6,371 nucleotides of DNA from CAYZEZ01 sp964477295. Lineage in GTDB: Bacteria > Bacteroidota > Bacteroidia > Bacteroidales > SM23-62. The notes beneath the pieces are model-generated. The model was given only the letters and a program-made list of their open reading frames with translations, was not told where the DNA came from and did no database searches. The stretch is taken from the NCBI GenBank assembly GCA_964477295.1, contig CAYZEZ010000273.1:1-6371 (forward strand), given 5' to 3'. The translations under genes and the position numbers were made by a program. Positions 5,968 through 6,371 of this stretch are shown here, one piece after another. Position 1 is the first letter of the stretch; every line of letters starts with the position of its first letter.

Positions 5968-5969
5968 TA
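5962..5969 (-). promoter_or_regulatory. Perfect TAnnTTTG -7 box, candidate corA promoter
   Basis: TATTTTTG (5969 to 5962 on the minus strand) matches the Bacteroidota -7 consensus exactly. Transcription would begin near 5955, giving a leader of about 115 nt that starts about 18 nt before the leader ORF and includes all four pairing segments. No good TTTG -33 element is visible at the usual 19-21 base distance (GATA sits there; AATG is at 22), so it may be weak or activator-dependent. Confidence 0.4.
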
Positions 5970-5994
5970 ATAGTATTTTTCGAATCTATATCAT

Positions 5995-6147
5995 TTAACC
6001 GGAGTATATTTCACCTTCAGTATATACACTTTCTTTCTTGTAATCAATCCAGAGGGTCCTGCATTCCTGCCATTTGCCTGTTCGGTATTTGTTTTCTTTC
6101 CAGGTATTATCGTTTAATATCTCTTGTATTTTTATTTCATTCAGTTT
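5995..6147 (-). other. Open 50-codon minus-strand stretch after the Fn3 gene, possible frameshifted continuation
   Basis: After the Fn3-domain stop (6137-6139), another minus-strand frame is open from 6147 to a TAA at 5997-5995. It reads like protein in places: NTWKENKYRTGKWQECRTLW, then IDYKKESVYTEGEIYSG. It has no ATG or GTG start. Removing one A from the A5 run at 6149-6145 would fuse it in frame to the Fn3 domain. Either the upstream gene carries a frameshift (natural or sequencing error) or this is chance openness in AT-rich DNA. I recognise no family in it. Confidence 0.25.
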
Positions 6148-6371
6148 TTACAATAGTTTCATTTAACGTAATCCCGTTCTCATTAAAAGACACTATTGAA
6201 AAATAATATTTCTGGTTAACATTTAAACTATTTATTGCAAGCAGCGTATCCTGGTAAACGATATAATCGTGATACAACCTGTTTTTATCAGTACCATAAC
6301 TGATATTGTATCCGGTTGCATTTTCTGATCTTTTCCATTGTAACCTTACGCTTCTTCTGTCTTCCTGATCT
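6137..6371 (-). CDS. C-terminal Fn3-like domain of a gene entering from the right edge, possibly a GH43-type glycoside hydrolase
   Basis: A minus-strand frame is open from the window edge (first whole codon at 6370) to TGA at 6139-6137, giving about 77 C-terminal residues. They read as one fibronectin type III-like beta-sandwich: VRLQWKRSENATGYNISYG (the B-C strands with the conserved Trp and Gly-Tyr), LYHDYIVYQDTLLAINSLN, then QKYYFSIVSFNENGIT with the usual aromatic F-strand. This form, with a LY-x-x-Y-x-VY segment and FNENGI close to the end, is one I associate with the C-termini of secreted Bacteroidota family-43 glycosyl hydrolases. The catalytic domain would lie outside the window, so that assignment is inference. 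The gene is on the same strand as corA, but about 295 bp and an independent promoter candidate separate them. Confidence 0.6.
   Translation of the reverse strand, partial: DQEDRRSVRLQWKRSENATGYNISYGTDKNRLYHDYIVYQDTLLAINSLNVNQKYYFSIVSFNENGITLNETIVKTE

Noticed and set aside
5877..6206. A 109-codon plus-strand open frame in the corA upstream region
   Set aside because: It is rich in Phe, Ile, Ser and Leu, resembles no family, and lies antisense to the Fn3 gene end and the corA leader. It reads as an antisense shadow in AT-rich DNA.
1..6371. CRISPR arrays, tRNA/rRNA genes, insertion sequences, phage attachment sites
   Set aside because: I looked for regularly spaced repeats, cloverleaf-type segments, transposase motifs and terminal inverted repeats with target duplications, and saw none.

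Overview
The window looks like a chromosomal segment of a member of the Bacteroidota, probably a Bacteroidales or Marinilabiliales-type environmental or gut anaerobe. The evidence is the moderately AT-rich composition, A-rich start regions with few Shine-Dalgarno sequences, TAnnTTTG-type -7 boxes, and the gene types: an M1 metallopeptidase with the DWFWRGWF tail signature, an AraC-HTH/TolB-like/TPR membrane regulator, and an Fn3-ended protein resembling GH43 enzymes. I see no tRNA, rRNA, CRISPR array, transposase or phage gene.

Layout, left to right. (1) The 3' end of an M1-family metallopeptidase gene (+, entering from the left edge to 776). (2) Two bases away and converging on it, an integral-membrane acyltransferase-3 gene (-, 779-1831). 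(3) Just upstream of that on the same strand, an ankyrin-repeat lipoprotein gene (-, 1871-2467); the two probably form one transcript. (4) A 354-bp divergent intergenic region holding a tandem 19-bp repeat and a plausible promoter. (5) A 686-residue membrane-anchored regulator (+, 2822-4882) with a cytoplasmic N-terminal AraC-type HTH, one transmembrane helix, a TolB-N-like domain and a long TPR array. (6) Converging on it after 29 bp, a CorA-family divalent cation transporter gene (-, 4912-5841). (7) An unusual corA leader (about 5842-5969). (8) The 3' end of a gene entering from the right edge on the minus strand and encoding an Fn3-like C-terminal domain.

Two parts deserve attention. The first is the corA leader. 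Read as minus-strand RNA it contains four segments that can pair in mutually exclusive ways (0:1, 1:2, 2:3). Pairing 2:3 is a 12-bp hairpin that buries the corA ribosome binding site; pairing 1:2 is an 11-bp hairpin that would free it. A 12-codon upstream ORF beginning Met-Asp-Glu-Gly-Pro overlaps segment 0 and stops just before segment 1. A perfect TATTTTTG -7 box lies about 25 bases upstream of it. This is the layout of a translation-coupled attenuator or switch in front of a Mg2+-type transporter. It is an inference from sequence alone, but a very testable one.

The second is the divergent module of membrane-bound AraC/TPR regulator, ankyrin lipoprotein and membrane acyltransferase. It suggests an envelope-sensing circuit in which the regulator reads something in the periplasm and controls its own gene and possibly the divergent pair, perhaps through the 19-bp repeats. 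No ligand or product can be deduced.
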